A stretch of DNA of 64,000 bases from Pithys albifrons albifrons (lineage: Eukaryota; Chordata; Aves; Passeriformes; Thamnophilidae): positions 4,981,939 through 5,045,938 of the forward strand of contig NC_092458.1 in NCBI RefSeq assembly GCF_047495875.1, read 5' to 3'. A program made the translations under genes and the position numbers. The first letter of the stretch is position 1. The number at the start of each line of letters is the position of its first letter. This document shows, in pieces, positions 1 through 13,700 of this stretch. The notes under the pieces were generated by a model that had not been told where the DNA came from, did not search any database, and saw nothing but the letters and a program-made list of their open reading frames with translations.

Positions 1-452
1 TTTCAAAAACAATCTAGTGGCCACTTTGGGCACGGGAGCATGGTATTGAATGGGTATATCACATTTCATATCATGCACCTGTGGCTGGAAAGGTTGAAAG
101 GTGCAACGGACTGTTAAGAACAACTCTGAAGGCACTAGGTGAAGGAACTCTGAGGAACTGGGATAAGCACTTAGCCAAGGCCACCTGGTTGGTTAACACT
201 AGAGGGTCTATCAATGGAGCTGGTCCTGCCCAAACAGAATCCCTCCACACGGTGGATGGAGACAAAGTTCCAGTGATTCACCTGAGAGGCATGTTAGGGA
301 AATCTGTCTGGACTACTTCTCCCTCGGACCAAAGCAAACCCATTCGTGAGATTGTTTTTGCCCAAGGCTCTGGGAACACCCGGTGGGTAATGAGAAAAGA
401 TGGTGAGATCCAGTGTGTGCCCCAAGGCAATCTAGCCTTGGGGAAAAATTAA
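1..452 (+). pseudogene. Endogenous retrovirus pol remnant: integrase C-terminal part (ERVL-like)
   Basis: The frame through GTG at 81-83, ending at the stop before 453, encodes the end of a retroviral integrase. Upstream in the same frame, residues HGIEW and YH.SYHAPVAGKVER precede NGLL. The Glu codon at 96-98 sits where the last acidic residue of the D,D-35-E catalytic triad falls. Beyond it come the integrase-type KATWLVNTRGS block and the C-terminal domain with GDKVPVIH and GEIQCVPQG. A TAG at 15-17 interrupts the frame, and everything before the last catalytic residue lies outside the window, so this is a dead fragment. No env frame lies between its stop and the LTR at 719. That layout fits class III (ERVL-like) elements, which lack env; the class is inferred, while the integrase identity is clear from the residues. 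Confidence 0.88.
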
Positions 453-718
453 TTATGTGCCTTGAGTTGTGTTTTGCAGGAAACCAGACACCGGATGAAA
501 AAGACCCAAACAAAGCTGATGCCAGTATCCCATGATGTCCAATGATAAGGCAGCCCTAACCTGTTAACCAGTCCTGAACTTCGAACTGTGACCTTAACCA
601 AAAGGCGAAGGACCCAAGCTCAATTGATGCTGGTGCTGTCCTTGATGAAAAGACATCTGCCTCGAAGGACTGCATATGGACTATATATATATGCATATAA
701 GCGCAAGAAAATGATTAA
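453..718 (+). other. ERV spacer between pol and 3' LTR, no env
   Basis: About 265 bases separate the integrase stop from the start of the LTR. They contain no useful reading frame and nothing resembling an envelope gene. A purine-leaning stretch (GCGCAAGAAAATGATTAA) lies just before the LTR where a polypurine tract would be, but it is degenerate. A short TATATATATATGCATATA run is at about 682-699. Confidence 0.55.
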
Positions 719-1396
719 TGTGGGATATGGGCTGTTGATGTCATATGATATGAAATAAGGAGTGGACGTTATGGTAGTTTTGGCTTTAGTCAGCATAGGT
801 CCCCATTTAGGCCTCAGTTTTTAGCAGGCCTCAAAGGATGTGACACAGATTAGAGGGGACAGGTATCATCTGACTTAAGCAGCCAAAGAGGTATTTCATA
901 TCATCTGACATCATCAGGAAGTGTCGGGGAGTATAACAAGCAAGGGGGAGGAGTCTCACTCTTTTCGGTCCCTGCTTCTGACCAGGACGGTTCCTGCTCC
1001 CTGACTGCTGATATCAGGCCCTGCTGCCAGTCCACTCGGCTGTTTACCCAGGGACATGAGCATATTCCTGTTAATTCCTTTTTCCCTCTTGCTGGGAGGT
1101 TTCCTTTGGGGAGGAGATTTGGTTGGCTTGGACTTTCACTTGTTAGCTGGGGCGACCTCGGTGAGCCTGTTGTGGTTTCCTGTCACTATGTGCTATTTCA
1201 TATTCCGTGTTAAGCTCTCCTCTTCTCTGTATAAATACAAAAACCTCACCGTGTTTAAAGCCTCGTTTCTGCTGTTTTCCCTCACTCTCCTGCTCTGGGA
1301 GTGGACTTTTTGACAGAGTACCAGGCAGTTGGCATTTTGCCAGCTCAAACTCTAACAGAAATAAAATGCCATCTGCAGTCTTATACCTTGTATACA
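719..1396 (+). mobile_element. 3' LTR of the degraded ERV (same family as the minus-strand LTR at 34940-35542)
   Basis: The LTR begins TGTGGGATATGGGCTGT at 719 and probably ends in ACA at 1396; the right edge is tentative. It has a TATA box (TATAAATA, 1230-1237) and a poly(A) signal (AATAAA, 1360-1365). Its identity is supported by a second copy in reverse orientation at 34940-35542. The two share a stretch around GGACAGGTATCA..TGACTTAAG and the GGCAGTTGGCATTTTGCCAG block, with the TATA box in the same relative place. Since it follows pol in the same orientation it is the 3' LTR of that provirus. The frame at 1056-1313 lies inside the LTR and is not a gene. Confidence 0.78.
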
Positions 1397-4300
1397 GAGT
1401 TTAAATCATATTGAACATGAGAATTGGATAAGAATCCTCAACCTTTTTAATGAGATCATTAAAAAGAGATGAATCACATAGATGTGCTTCCCTTAAAGCA
1501 TGTCATTGTGTTTGCAAAACAATGAGGTTTGCTTTTATTAGACAGTTGCAATAAATAGAAGCAAAAATACATATAGTGACTGGATGGAAGAATCATATTT
1601 CTACAGCAACACCCAATCTATAAAATATAAATTACAGTTGGGATTTGCACAGTTCATCTCAGTGGGCAAAGTAAACCTGACTTATTCTGAATTCAGGGAA
1701 CTAAAAACACAACAAAGAACATCTATGTAGAATGAATGCAGTAAATCCAATGTATCTGTCATTTATTACCTCTTGTGCATTTCCTCTACAAAAGTTCTTG
1801 AGTCCATCAAGTGGCCTTTCCTGTACATGCAGGTCATTTGCATATGTGAATGCGTTTGATGGGTCAGACTTCCTACATCTATAGATTCATGTTGCATGCC
1901 CACAGACTAGTCAGAGCAGATCAAAATCCAAATAAGCTGTGAAAAACGTGTTTTTCCATCCACAGCTAAATTTCTGTGCCATTAAGGAGGTACACAACAA
2001 GTATACATAATCTGAAGAAGTTCTTTAAAAAATACTGGGAAAAGAGCAAGATAATTCACATTTGGATCAAATACATAGACTTGCATTAATAAGAAACACA
2101 ACAAAATCTACTCCAAAGTGATGATCACTGTTTGTACAGCATGCTTCTTTCTGATTAGGTAGGATTTTTTCCCCACTACAAAAATTCAACAGAATTTGCC
2201 ATCACCTAAAAGGCAAAATGCAAGGAAATACATACTCATGTGAAAGTATCATGAGGAGAGAATGAAAAGTGATTTTTCTGTAAAATATTTTTTCAGGTAA
2301 TTTTTTAATGACATTTCTTTATACTGTTTTTTTTTCCCAGAGTGTTTATGTGGCTCCGTGATTGCACTCAGACACATATCTGAATGACAGACTGAGGGAT
2401 AGTTGTGATTGAAATAATTTGTGATTTTGAAAGAATGAGGAAACTTGTCCTTTTTTTTTTTAATAAAGCCAAAAGGCATCTCCAAGTAATGTTGAGATAA
2501 TAATCCACAATCATTATCTTATGCTACTGTCTATAGTATGAACTTTCAGTTCTTAACAGGGAAATACTGCCACTGAAGAACAGACTACTACAGTAGTCTC
2601 TGGTTTTGTATTATTTATTATTCAGTATTATTATTCTGTCTATCTTGCAAGTTTATCCCATTGTTCACCCTACAGGTAGGAATACTAGTCATAGGAAATT
2701 GGCAGTAAAAACAAAGTCCATCAGGACTCTGGCCCTTCTTTTATGGAGGCAGAATATCATTTGACAGTTGTTTCTTCTCAGCTTCACAATGTGGTCTGCA
2801 GTTTCACCCAGATAGAGTACTATTTGCTGGCCCTTTAGCAGAGCAAGCAAACTTTTTATCCACCTCTGCTGGACACTCCCCCTACCTTTTGTGTGAATCT
2901 AGTTTGCAGTGTGCACTTCCCGATGTGAGGGTAGAAGCTGTTGTAGCATTGCATTTTATAGTGTGCTTGGTTTGTCCGGTGTCACACTTGATCCAGAGGC
3001 ATGTTCCTACTACAGTATCTGAATTTTATGTGTTAGCTGTCACAGTTTTCCCTCTGAGGAAAATAGTTTTTGAATCTCAGAAGGCTCCACCCTATCCCAA
3101 CCTCTACCTGGTATTAGAGCCAATGCATCACTCTAGACTGCCAAAATGCCCCAGTCTGAGCTCTTGTTTAGTGGTCTCACATCCTCCCAGCCACTTGACT
3201 CAGAATATGTTGGCTCCTGTGATGAGACTAGAGCAAGATGAGAAGTCCTTTCTGAGAGCCAGACTCCCAGGCAATCAAGCCAACAGCAAGCCTGTTTCTG
3301 GATAAACACAGATTTTCCAGTGTGTTTGCCACAATACAGAGGAAACACCCACATTTTCTCTCAACACAGAAGCTATGTAGAGGTCTCTCTGGTGAAGTAA
3401 AACTTCTGCTTCTCAGCAAGATGAAAGCTGCATTGATCAGGCAATATGGATGATGGGACCCAAGGCAGCATCTCTGCACTGTGCTGAGTGCACACACCAG
3501 TGTCTTAGAGCCAGCTGGGGCCTCTAGAACACAGCACTGCAATATGATATGTGAATGATAGGGTCTATCTGGGCTTGATAGGAATCCCTTTTCACGGTTC
3601 TGTCTCATCACTTACTGCAAAGCCAACTGGCCATAAACACTCTCACTTCTCTGCACCACCCTATCTATTGATTACAAGATCCTTTTTATTTTGTTTCATA
3701 TTTCAAACTATGAAGGAGTATTTACTTTTGTTTAAAAATTTAGGACTAGTGTTTGTTCTGTCCTGTTCAAAATGGCTTCTCAGTTTACAATTTTTTATTT
3801 TTCAACATGGCACATTGCAAGGAATTAAAATAATTCAGTTTTCATAGTGTATTAGGGATGCTAAAATATATTTCAGTCATATTTTTCTTGTATTCTTTAT
3901 CTAAATATCCACTATTCTAGGTACAATTTTATCCAAATTTGGACTTTATTAGTACAATATTTAATTGAGGAGAATAGATAGAAAAAAGGTTAGAAGTAAC
4001 TAATAATCCTGGATTTTGTTTATAAGATGTTTGTAAAACTAAGTCACTTCTATCTTTCTGATAGCACATTTCTTGTAGCAGAATCAGAAAGCTGATAAAA
4101 TCAGGGCTATATTTATCAGGTCACTCCACATCCAGGATGATAGTCTGAATGACCCTGAACTAGAGATATTCAATACTATAAGACTCTTAGAGACTATTTC
4201 TGCAGCACAAGAAAATTAAGCCAGAATGGCTTTCCACATAAGGTTCATATAAGCATAGAAAATTTGTGCAGCATAGATAGAGATGTTTACAGAGGCATAC

Positions 4301-7146
4301 ATACAAGTGTCTAGTTACACATTGGGTGGCTGGAAATGAAAGTTCAAAGGATTTAGGAGTCACAAAAAAAATTTAAGCAGCAGAAAGATATGGCTTGCGG
4401 AGCCACTCCTGTGCAGTGTGTTTTTAATGGTATTTTAATTATTTGGTGCTTCACAAAAAGAAATTGCTTTGTTCAATTCTTTCTTCCCAATTTGAATCTT
4501 TTAATTTTTATATAGCCTAAAACAAACAAGGTCGACTGGGTGGTAATTTGATTTTTTAGAGAGAGAATCTTGTATGAGGAAAACAGTGCAGGAAACTACA
4601 ATTAGTAACTTACCATCTCTCCTGGTATAACAGAAAAATTGGTATGTTCAAATCTCAATTACCAGAGAGAAACAGAGCATCAGGGGGAGGACATCTGCTA
4701 AATTGGGCTGGAAATATCTGTACATCAAATGAAATGCACTGAATTAAAGACCTCGGAAGCAACATTACATGTCTTGTGAGATGCCTTGCTATTTTTGTTT
4801 TTGCAATCAGTCATGGTCTCTTCAAGATTTTAAGTTATTGATCTAGTCTCTAACAGTGTCCCTTGCTAGTCAGAGGCAAAAGGAAAGCATCATTTGGATA
4901 TCTCTTTTGGAAAGACAGAGTACAAACCAGACAACCACTGTCTAGTTAGCTTAAGTGAAGCTATGATCAGTCTTCAAAAGTCAAACTGTATAACTTTCCA
5001 AATACTGCCACCATCAAGTGTGCAACCTGAACCATTCTTGTAGCTCAAGTGCACCAAGGATGTGTCTAAAAGTATTATATAATTGCATATAGAAAGGTTC
5101 AATTTGGTGCATTAGATGAAACTATCAAGGCTTTCAAACTTCATAGCAATTCAATTCCACAAAGAACAGTGGCAGCATTTATACTCATAAGAAGTCTGTC
5201 ATTCATACTTGGGAAGCCAAACACCACATACTGAAGCAGAATGGATGGGAGCTGTCAGCGATCATATGCACAAACACACACACACAACACAGCAACGTCC
5301 CCACTCTTGAGGTGAGAAGCTACTCCACCCTGTGGCAAAGGTAACTGCCACAGAAATTGCTAGCTGACATCCAGCAATTATTTGTCTCTTTATTCAGGGC
5401 CATTATGCTTTTTCTCCAGGATGGGAGAACTTACAGGGTGAAAAAGCAATAAACCCCGCAGACTCCAGTCTTTTGGGAGAGACTGGAAAAGTGTTAAGGA
5501 TTACTACACTGCTCTGAGAATAAGTAAGGTTACATAAAGTACCACATGAATTTAGGTGTACCCCTCAGTCTTGGTGACAGGCCTGCTTTGAACAGTAGTG
5601 GCTTGGCAGGAAGCTAACAAAAGGTGTGATGGATTGAAGACAAATGTTCCTCTGCAAATGTTGGAGTCTTGATGGAATTGAAAGTAACAGGTAAATGGGG
5701 TGTTGCAGTTTAACTCTAGTAGATAGCAAAGTATCACACAGCCACTTGCTCGCTCTTTCCTCCTGACACAGTAGGAAGGGGAGGAGAATTTGAAACAAAA
5801 AATATAAAACTCGTGGGTTGAGATAAGAACAGTTTAATAACTGAAATAAAGTCAAATATAATTATAATAACAATAGCAATAATAATTGTCATGAAAAAGA
5901 GGAAGAGGAAAGAATAAAACCCAAGAGAAACAAGTGATGCAAAATTCAATTGCTCATCACCCACTGACTGAAGTGTAGCCCATCCCCAGTCAGCAATTGG
6001 CCCCTCCCAGAAGGCCAGTTGATATACTGGGCCTGATGTTCGGTGATATGGAGCTGCCTTTTGGATAGTTTGTGTTACCTGCCCAGGTCATGCTCCCTTC
6101 TGGCGCCCTGTGCACCTGCTCACTGACAGAGCACCAAAAAGTCCTTAATTTAGAGCAAACGCTGCTCAGCAACAACTAAAATATCAGTGTATCATCAACA
6201 TTATTCTTATACTGAATTCAAAAGCCAGCACTGCACCATCTGCTAAGAAGAAAATGAAATCTATCCCAGATGGAATCAGGACACGGGAGGAAAGACATGG
6301 GAGTGACTGTGACCATGCCAAAACTGCTGTATTGTACTTTGTGTTTTATTATGAAATTATTCGGTAAGTTGACAGTGTTACCCATATATTACTCTCATCT
6401 GTACTTTGCTTTGCACAAGTGTTCCCTCCTCTCCCTCTCCTTTCTCCAGCCTGACTGTCTGGGACAGTGCAGCTCTTATGGGCTGTTACAGGTATCACTT
6501 GCATCCTCTGAGGGACTTTACCCTGGTATGCAGAGTTTTGTCTGCTCAGCTGGGGACCCACACACTAAACCTTGTTTTCTAATGGCACAGATGAGAAAAG
6601 GAAAACTTATTTTTGGTTATGTTTCCTGAATACTAGAGGTAGTGCATTATCACCAACCTCAAGATATGAAAAATCAGTCAATCATATGTTGAATTTCAAA
6701 TTTTCTTAAAATAGTTTTATGCTTTTAGCTCAGCTTCTCATGGAAGCAAAAATACTATGAGCTTGCCCTTTTTTCTGTAAGCCTCTCAGTATCTTTCCCC
6801 TTAGCTACAGGAGTCATTAGCCAATTTTAACAAATCTGCCAGAGGAGCAGAGTCTCAAAGGAAATACTGTCAGGAGCCCAAACAGTTGAATAGAAGAGAG
6901 CAGCATAAATTGGTGCCTCATTTAACATACATTTTTCCACCCACATTCAATAATTATCTATTTTCTTTGTCCTGGTGGCAGCTCAGAAAATACACACTGC
7001 CCGCACATATGCACAGCTGAGCAGAACAAGTGCAACCTGGAAGCATCCACATCCTGGAGATCTTTCCCTGATGGTGACTAGAGAGCAGAAGAGACTGCAG
7101 AGGTGGCAAGGGACACCATAGGGCAACTGGCTGAATTGCAAGAAGG
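1397..7146. other. AT-rich non-coding stretch, no gene recognised
   Basis: Single-copy-looking AT-rich sequence. It contains homopolymer T/A runs (for example near 2323-2335 and 2451-2461), a short CA run near 5274-5288, and several short frames with no domain signature (such as 2889-3305 plus and 3228-3611 minus, which overlap each other). The minus frame 5734-5964 encodes an isoleucine/phenylalanine-rich stretch because the DNA there is low-complexity TAAT/ATT repeats. I see no splice-bounded exon, RNA gene or transposon end that I can defend. Confidence 0.6.
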
Positions 7147-7783
7147 CAGAGTGTCCTAGTTCAGCAGGAGGGACCAGCTAACCCTGTGTGGGGGTGATCA
7201 AAGCTGTGTATTCTACCCCCTCTATTCATTCCCAAGGTCAATGGACCATTAGCAGCAGCTGCCCAGGGAGCCATTATCACCTTCACACTCAGCCTGAGGG
7301 GGGCAGAGCTGCTAACGGGCCATCAACAGTTCAACACCCCCTGGCTCCCAGAGTTAATCACCCATTGTGTGAGTCCCCGCCCAGGGGGAGGGACTGGGTG
7401 CTCCCTGAGGGTACATAAGTGGTGGGTAAGAAGACCTCAGGAACTTCTTGTCAGATCCAGAGCAGCAGCAGGACCTCAACAGGAGGAGATCATCGCTCTC
7501 GCCCAGACCACAGCCCTTGCCTGCACCAACAGGTTTTTCATTTCCTTTTGCTCTGGACTTGGGGGAGCCACAAGGGTCTCAGCACAAGGGCAAACAAACC
7601 CTCTTGGGTTTGTGCCCCAAGACACTGGGTTATACTGCTGGGGTTTTGTGAGTTGAAAGCAATTTCCCTTTTGTGTCAGTGTTGTTATTGTAATATTATT
7701 ATTAAATTTTAGCTCTGACTTATAATCTCTCTCCTGGTGAGTTCATTTCCCCTGCTGGTTCACCTTTAAACCAGCACACAGAG
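7147..7783 (+). mobile_element. Solo LTR (ERVL-like) with 5-bp target duplication CAGAG
   Basis: The LTR proper is 7152-7778 (627 bp), starting TGTCCTAGTTCAGC and ending CCAGCACA. It is flanked by perfect CAGAG copies at 7147-7151 and 7779-7783. The plus sense is supported by a GC box (CCCCGCCC, 7375-7382), a TATA-like TACATAA (7412-7418) and a poly(A)-type ATTAAA (7701-7706). No internal viral sequence is attached, so this is a solo LTR left by LTR-LTR recombination. A 5-bp duplication is usual for ERVL-class integrases, although class I elements can also give 4-5 bp. The overlapping frames at 7188-7712 are contained in it and are not genes. Confidence 0.88.
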
Positions 7784-10700
7784 GCATTCACATCTGTGGG
7801 GAGGAAAGCAAGGACAAGGGATCTACTGTACGTAAAGAGAAGATAAAGGGCATACATACATAGGAAATGTTTTACCTTCTGGAACAGTTCTGTAAGTTTT
7901 GTCCTCTGAATCTTAATTCAGCCTTTGTATATGGATGGACTCTTAGTATTAACTTCTGTCTCTAATTGTGTGTAACCTCTGCCTAGCATTTATTTCAACT
8001 TCTTTGGCCCAATGTCCTCATTAATATTGTTTACCCAAAATCTATCTCACCCAACCCATCTTTATTTCTTCTTTGCACACCAGTCTTTAATGTCTGTCTG
8101 GAAATCAGAATATTCAAACAGTTTCTGAACTTGATAGAACATTGTCATCTTTTCTAGAATCAATTTTATTTAAACCACAGCTGCTTCTTTCATTTTTTAA
8201 ATTATTTTTAGGGTCATAGCATTTTTTATCTTTTCTAAATGAGAAGGGAACATAGAATTGTCTGGAAAATACCTTGATCATTAATTTTCATCTTCCTTGT
8301 AAGTATAAGGGTTAGAGTTCATAATTTGTTGAGAAGCAAATATTAACTCTTTCAGTGCCATTTTCCCAACAGGTAAAACCTTGGGAAATACTATAATTAA
8401 GAGTATGTTAAGTAACAACTGTTCTTATTATGACTATTTTGCTGGAAGAAAAAGAAAACATTATCATTTTATACAGAGATTCTTCCTCATGCTCTTATGG
8501 AGCTATTTTCTAATAAGGACCATGTTTCTGAGGCTAACGTATTGTGTTTGAGACTACAGTCAAAGTAAACTATAAGAGAAAATCATCTCATCAGGATAGA
8601 GCAGGCCCTGTTTTGCTCCATCCTATATCCCATTTATACAAGGACAAGAGATGCTGGTGAATCCCACCTGACAAGCAGAAATAATCATAACTAAGCTTTA
8701 TCTAAATGAAGACAGTTTCATAACTCACTTAAAGTTAAATCATCTAAAGAGCAGTCCTGAAACTGTCACAGAGATTTTAACTAATTTTTATTCATATTAG
8801 ATTTCTTTCTGCTGGTGAAGGTTAGATTTTGTCTCCTGTGTAGGAATTCACTGTCAAAACAGTTTGGCATAGAAGAGGATGAACTGTTAGTTGCTTGGAT
8901 TACAGTATAATTTCAGTATCTCATTAACTGCATTAAGGGGCAGAGTTCCTGTTCTGTTTGTCACACTATAGAAATAACAGAGATCAGGTACTTTCTTCAC
9001 TGTGAAGCTCTGTTGGCATTTGTGTGGGAAGATGTGGAGTTTACAGGTGTCTGATTTGTAAAGATATCTACCTGCTGAACAGCTTTTCGGTATAAGAGGC
9101 AAAGATGGAAAATGGTAACATTAAACACAGAGACATGCAATGGTCAGTAGACAGCAGAGTCTGTCTCAAGGACAGCACCTCTCAAGTCACAAGCTGGTAG
9201 CTCTGGGAAGCACCGTTATGGTCATCAGTGGGAACATTCAACATAAATTTGTAGCTGATAAAGAGGAAGGAAACAAGATTACTGTGAAAGCAATTTCATG
9301 GGATACTTGGGATGATAAAATTTCTTATGGGATGTTTTAAGGGGATATAAAAATCTGTGAAATTTATTGTGGGATGTTTATGGAAAGGGGGAAAGGCAGG
9401 AAAACATTTGAATTCAGAGACAAGTATATTCTACTATGTCATCTCACTCAGGCTGCTGCAGTTCTAGCAGATATGGTGTCCAGTCACACAAACACCCCAG
9501 TTTTAGATGACATGCCAATGTCATGTAAATGCCACCATTACTAGGAAAGAAGATGAGACATCAACAAACATCTTTGCTTTTGGTGTTCCAGCCATCCAAA
9601 AACAGAGACCTGGGAGGGTAAACAGAATTCCATAATATATATTTCAGTCTTAAAAGTTAGCTAAAATATTATTTTGAATGTGAAAGCTTAGAGAATGGAA
9701 GCAAAGGATAGTCAACCATATAACGTAGCATTTTATGTCTGAAAGCTGTAAAGCTTCATCTTGTTTCATAATTCAGCAGAATACACCTTAAAAAGCAGTT
9801 ACTGACTCACCACTCCTTGCTTGGAAACAAACACTTGCCGTTCTTTCTGCTTTTTTAGTTCTCCCTCGATCTTTTGATGGCTTTTCATATGAAGAAATGT
9901 GAGAATTTTATGAGCATTGTCAAAAGAACCTGTACAAACCTAGCATTTCATTACTCAACTTCACTCTCTGTGCTCTGAGAATCTTTACTGCTCATGACCT
10001 AACTAAGAAAAGAGAACTACAACCCTCACTTGGACTGCTCTTGATACTGCAGAGCCAGTGCCATCAGAAAGAGTGACTCTTCTTTGCATATGGAAGGAAA
10101 GAGTTGTTAGCTGGGCTTCATCTGCCACCATTTGTTTTAATTGATCATGAAGATGATGGTGATCAGCTTAGAAATAATATCATTTGCTTTCAAATCTCTG
10201 GTTCAATATTCATTCTGCTACTCAGAAAGCCCATCTTCCTTCTGCACTGCTGGCTACCAAGCTGCCTTATGTAAATTCCTGAGTGAATAAATATTGAGGC
10301 AACTGAGACAAAGAATTTATTCCACAGCGCCAGTTGTTTAAAACACCTTTTTCAAGTCACAGCAAGTTTAAGATTGCCATATCTTTCACAATCAAATTGT
10401 GAGGGTTTTAACCCTGACCTCTCATTCACAAAGGAAAGCTATTTAGATACACACATTCATATACAGATAGCAGATACCTACATAAATTATCTCTAAAACA
10501 AATAAAAAGTACAATAGCCTTCAAAAAAAAGGAGTTTTTTATCTATCCTGGTGAAGCCAGTGCCTTTGCAGTTATGTCAGGCTACAAGACACAGCCAGCA
10601 AAAGCTAGACCAAAGCATAGGAAATCTTCCAGCCACAGAAGTTTTGCAGACACTTTGTCCTGAACAGGAAACTCTGTGTTCAACTCCTTAATCTGTTATG

Positions 10701-13700
10701 CATGTTGAGGTAAACTGGCTTAGAGCTCAGCCAGTTTAGTACTTCAGCACTTCAAATTTTATATGTATAAAAATGGTTAAAGGCTGTGGGAAAACTGTAA
10801 GTCACTTTGCCTCTCCAACTGTGAAACCTTAAGAAGCTCAGGAGGGCAAAGCACTATCACTATTTGCTAGTTTAAGCCTCCTAGCACAGAGCATCTGGGA
10901 AAAGCTTCTCAGGGCTTCAGGCAGACAGGATGACCATGACACCACAGAGTTCTTCAAATACAAAAGCAGAGCTGGTTGAAACAGTCATCTCATTATTGCA
11001 AGTGCCAAATGCTGCCCTGTAAGCCCCATGAAAATGCCTCACTCCCATATATTTTCTAAAGGGCAAAAAATAAAATGCCTCTGGAAGCTGGCTGGCAAAT
11101 GCAGATTTCCATTTCCATCTCATGTTTTCTATGAAAATTAATATAAAAATCACTTGGACTGTCACATGAATTTTCTAAACCATATTCTCAGAGATTCTTA
11201 GTGATAAAAAATGCATTTTTATGCATTTCATATGCATTCTATGCATAAAAATCTCATTTTTATGTTCAGAATTATGCCTACCTTCTTTACAAATTTCATT
11301 TAATCAAGTCTTTGATGTCAGCATGGCATAACATGCTTATACAACAGTCTAAGTTAAAGAAGATTATAAGCAAGCCACCACACAGAGCATATCCACCCCT
11401 CTTCACAGACACTCAGATAAAGTTTTTATCCAAAAAGTGCAAGCTTTTACCAGGGACAAACAAGAACTGGCACTCAGGCCAAGCTAGTCCAAGCATCTAA
11501 TGGTATAGTCTCTGCTCCCAACACTGCCTCCAACCCTGTCTACAAACCTTTCCTACAGAGGGAATACAATCCTCTGATGTAAATTATCTTATTAATATAT
11601 AAAAGCACTTTTGAAGGCTGAGGCCACTTTATTGCATCATTACTGTGATGTATTTTGACTCATAGGCAACACTATAGCCATAACCATTAGGCCTGATTCT
11701 GCATAGGACCATACAAACTCAGTGTAGTGTATGCAGTTTCTCTGTCTAGAAAGCCCTGAGACACCATAAACAGTCACTAATAATCAGCTATACCATGGAT
11801 GAGGAGTCTTTTTGTTGCTGAAATTTGAACAGAACTTGGGAGTGCACCTGTCCAAATGAGTGCATAACTGAATGTTACACAATAAAACTGCAGAAAAATG
11901 GTGGCTGGATATGACCTATATGAACAAAAATGTGGTCTGCAGATGCATTACAGGTTGTGTGTTCCCCATGAACTGAACCACAAACAAGGGCAGAGAGGTG
12001 AGTAGAAACAGGTCTCGACTTAGGTTCTATCTGCATGAAGGTAACATTTCACAACAGTGTTAAAATGTCACCAATGTATTTGTAAATATCCAACATTCCC
12101 AATGCTAGGTAATTTTTTCAGAACTTAACTTTTGTGCTTAATTTGAAGACTTAAGACTATTTTTTATCATATTAATGTATGCATCTCTGCTCTTTGTCAG
12201 CAAGAGCAGGTTCTTCTCAAGCATTTCACCTTCTGTTTCATTATCAAGCTGAAAAACACCTCTGGAAGTCATAAGATGCAGCATGAATTTTTACAGAACT
12301 TTTGCAGACAGGTAAGCACACAGTCTTAACCTGAGAGTTATTTTTACCAGCTGTCAGCTGCTCATAGTAGATCTTGAATTCTACGGTTTTGCAAATGTGA
12401 AAGGGAGCAATAAGGAGGATTCATCTTGACTGCTTTATATTTTTATAGCTTTTAACATCAGGGAGAACAAATACATAGTGAGTAACAGTATATATTGTAG
12501 GGCAGTTATTTCCATATGAACCTCTACTCTAATTCCATATTAAACATTTCAAAAACAGGCATGAAGAAAACATCCTCTTTCGTCTTTTAGATCACACCAA
12601 CACAATGCAGCATTCCTATCTTGAACAACAAAAGGCAAAATAGGTAAAAAAAACACTACTTGCATTCTATCAATATTTAAGACACTTATTCCAGAATAAA
12701 TTCCTCACTGTGTACTGAACACAAAGTTAAGTTCTAGACAGCTTATAATCTCCAGGATAAAAAAATTATAAAAAATATATGCAATCATGCTTGTAAGTGA
12801 TAGATCAGAGGATAAGGCAACAGGTATTTATTCTGATCTTACTGACAAAGCATAAGGGCAGATCGTGATGGTTGTAGCTGATATGGCTGTGGTACCTCAG
12901 TGGCACCTGAATCCACATACCAGCAGTGTTTTTAAAGTCTCCTTTCCCTCCTCGCACAAACATTAAAAACCTTAAGAATTACTTAATCATAGTTTATTTG
13001 CTATTAGACAGCTATGCAGTAGTAAATTATGCTATTTAGAAATTGCATGAATAGCATGAGAAAGGAATGTCCTCAGGAGGAAGCAGCCAGCAGAGTGCCT
13101 GCAGATGAGGCAGCAGTATCACCTCCTGGGCCAAGCATGGGGACAGCTGACGAGCTCAAGGAGGGTGAACAGAGCCATAGAAGCATATCAAGCTGAGGAT
13201 AAAATATATTCATCCCTCTTCGAGTTCTGCTGTGCACAGTGCCTTGAAGGCACTCTTCTCAAGTACATTGTGAGGGATGAAGAAAAATACAATGCTGCAG
13301 CCTGTCTTGAAGATTTATTCACTGCTCTGTACATACACTTGTGCACATCTGGTGCATTGTGCGTGGGCTTTTCCTCCTGGCATGCTGCAGCATGTGACAC
13401 GCTGCTGGAAAAATCTAAGTATTACCTATATTAGTCTTTGTTCCTTGAGCAAACTGAAATTATTATAGAGATAGAACACATTCATTGTCTTTAAAAATCT
13501 CATCAGCTTCTGTAGTATTCCAAGGATATTTATTTTTAAGTGCACATACCAACCAAAGTCTGAACTGTTAAACTGAAGATAAGAATAACATGTCTCCAAA
13601 GACCTTTTTAACAAGGTAAAAGACTCTTCCAGTGTTTTATCAACATTACCAGCTCAAAGCTGCTCAACCTTCTGTTTTTCTGTACTAAAACAAATTGTGT

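Noticed and set aside
3133..3611. Opposite-strand frame pair as possible exons
   Set aside because: Mirror frames over the same bases are typical of chance stop depletion; no domain.
5734..5964. Hydrophobic minus-strand frame resembling a membrane segment
   Set aside because: The Ile/Phe run is produced by a TAAT/ATT low-complexity stretch.
7188..7712. Four overlapping plus-strand frames
   Set aside because: Contained in the solo LTR 7152-7778; GC-richer LTR sequence simply has fewer stops.
13105..13434. 109-codon frame with some cysteines as a small gene
   Set aside because: No domain, no signal peptide, a frame on the opposite strand over the same bases, no splice context.
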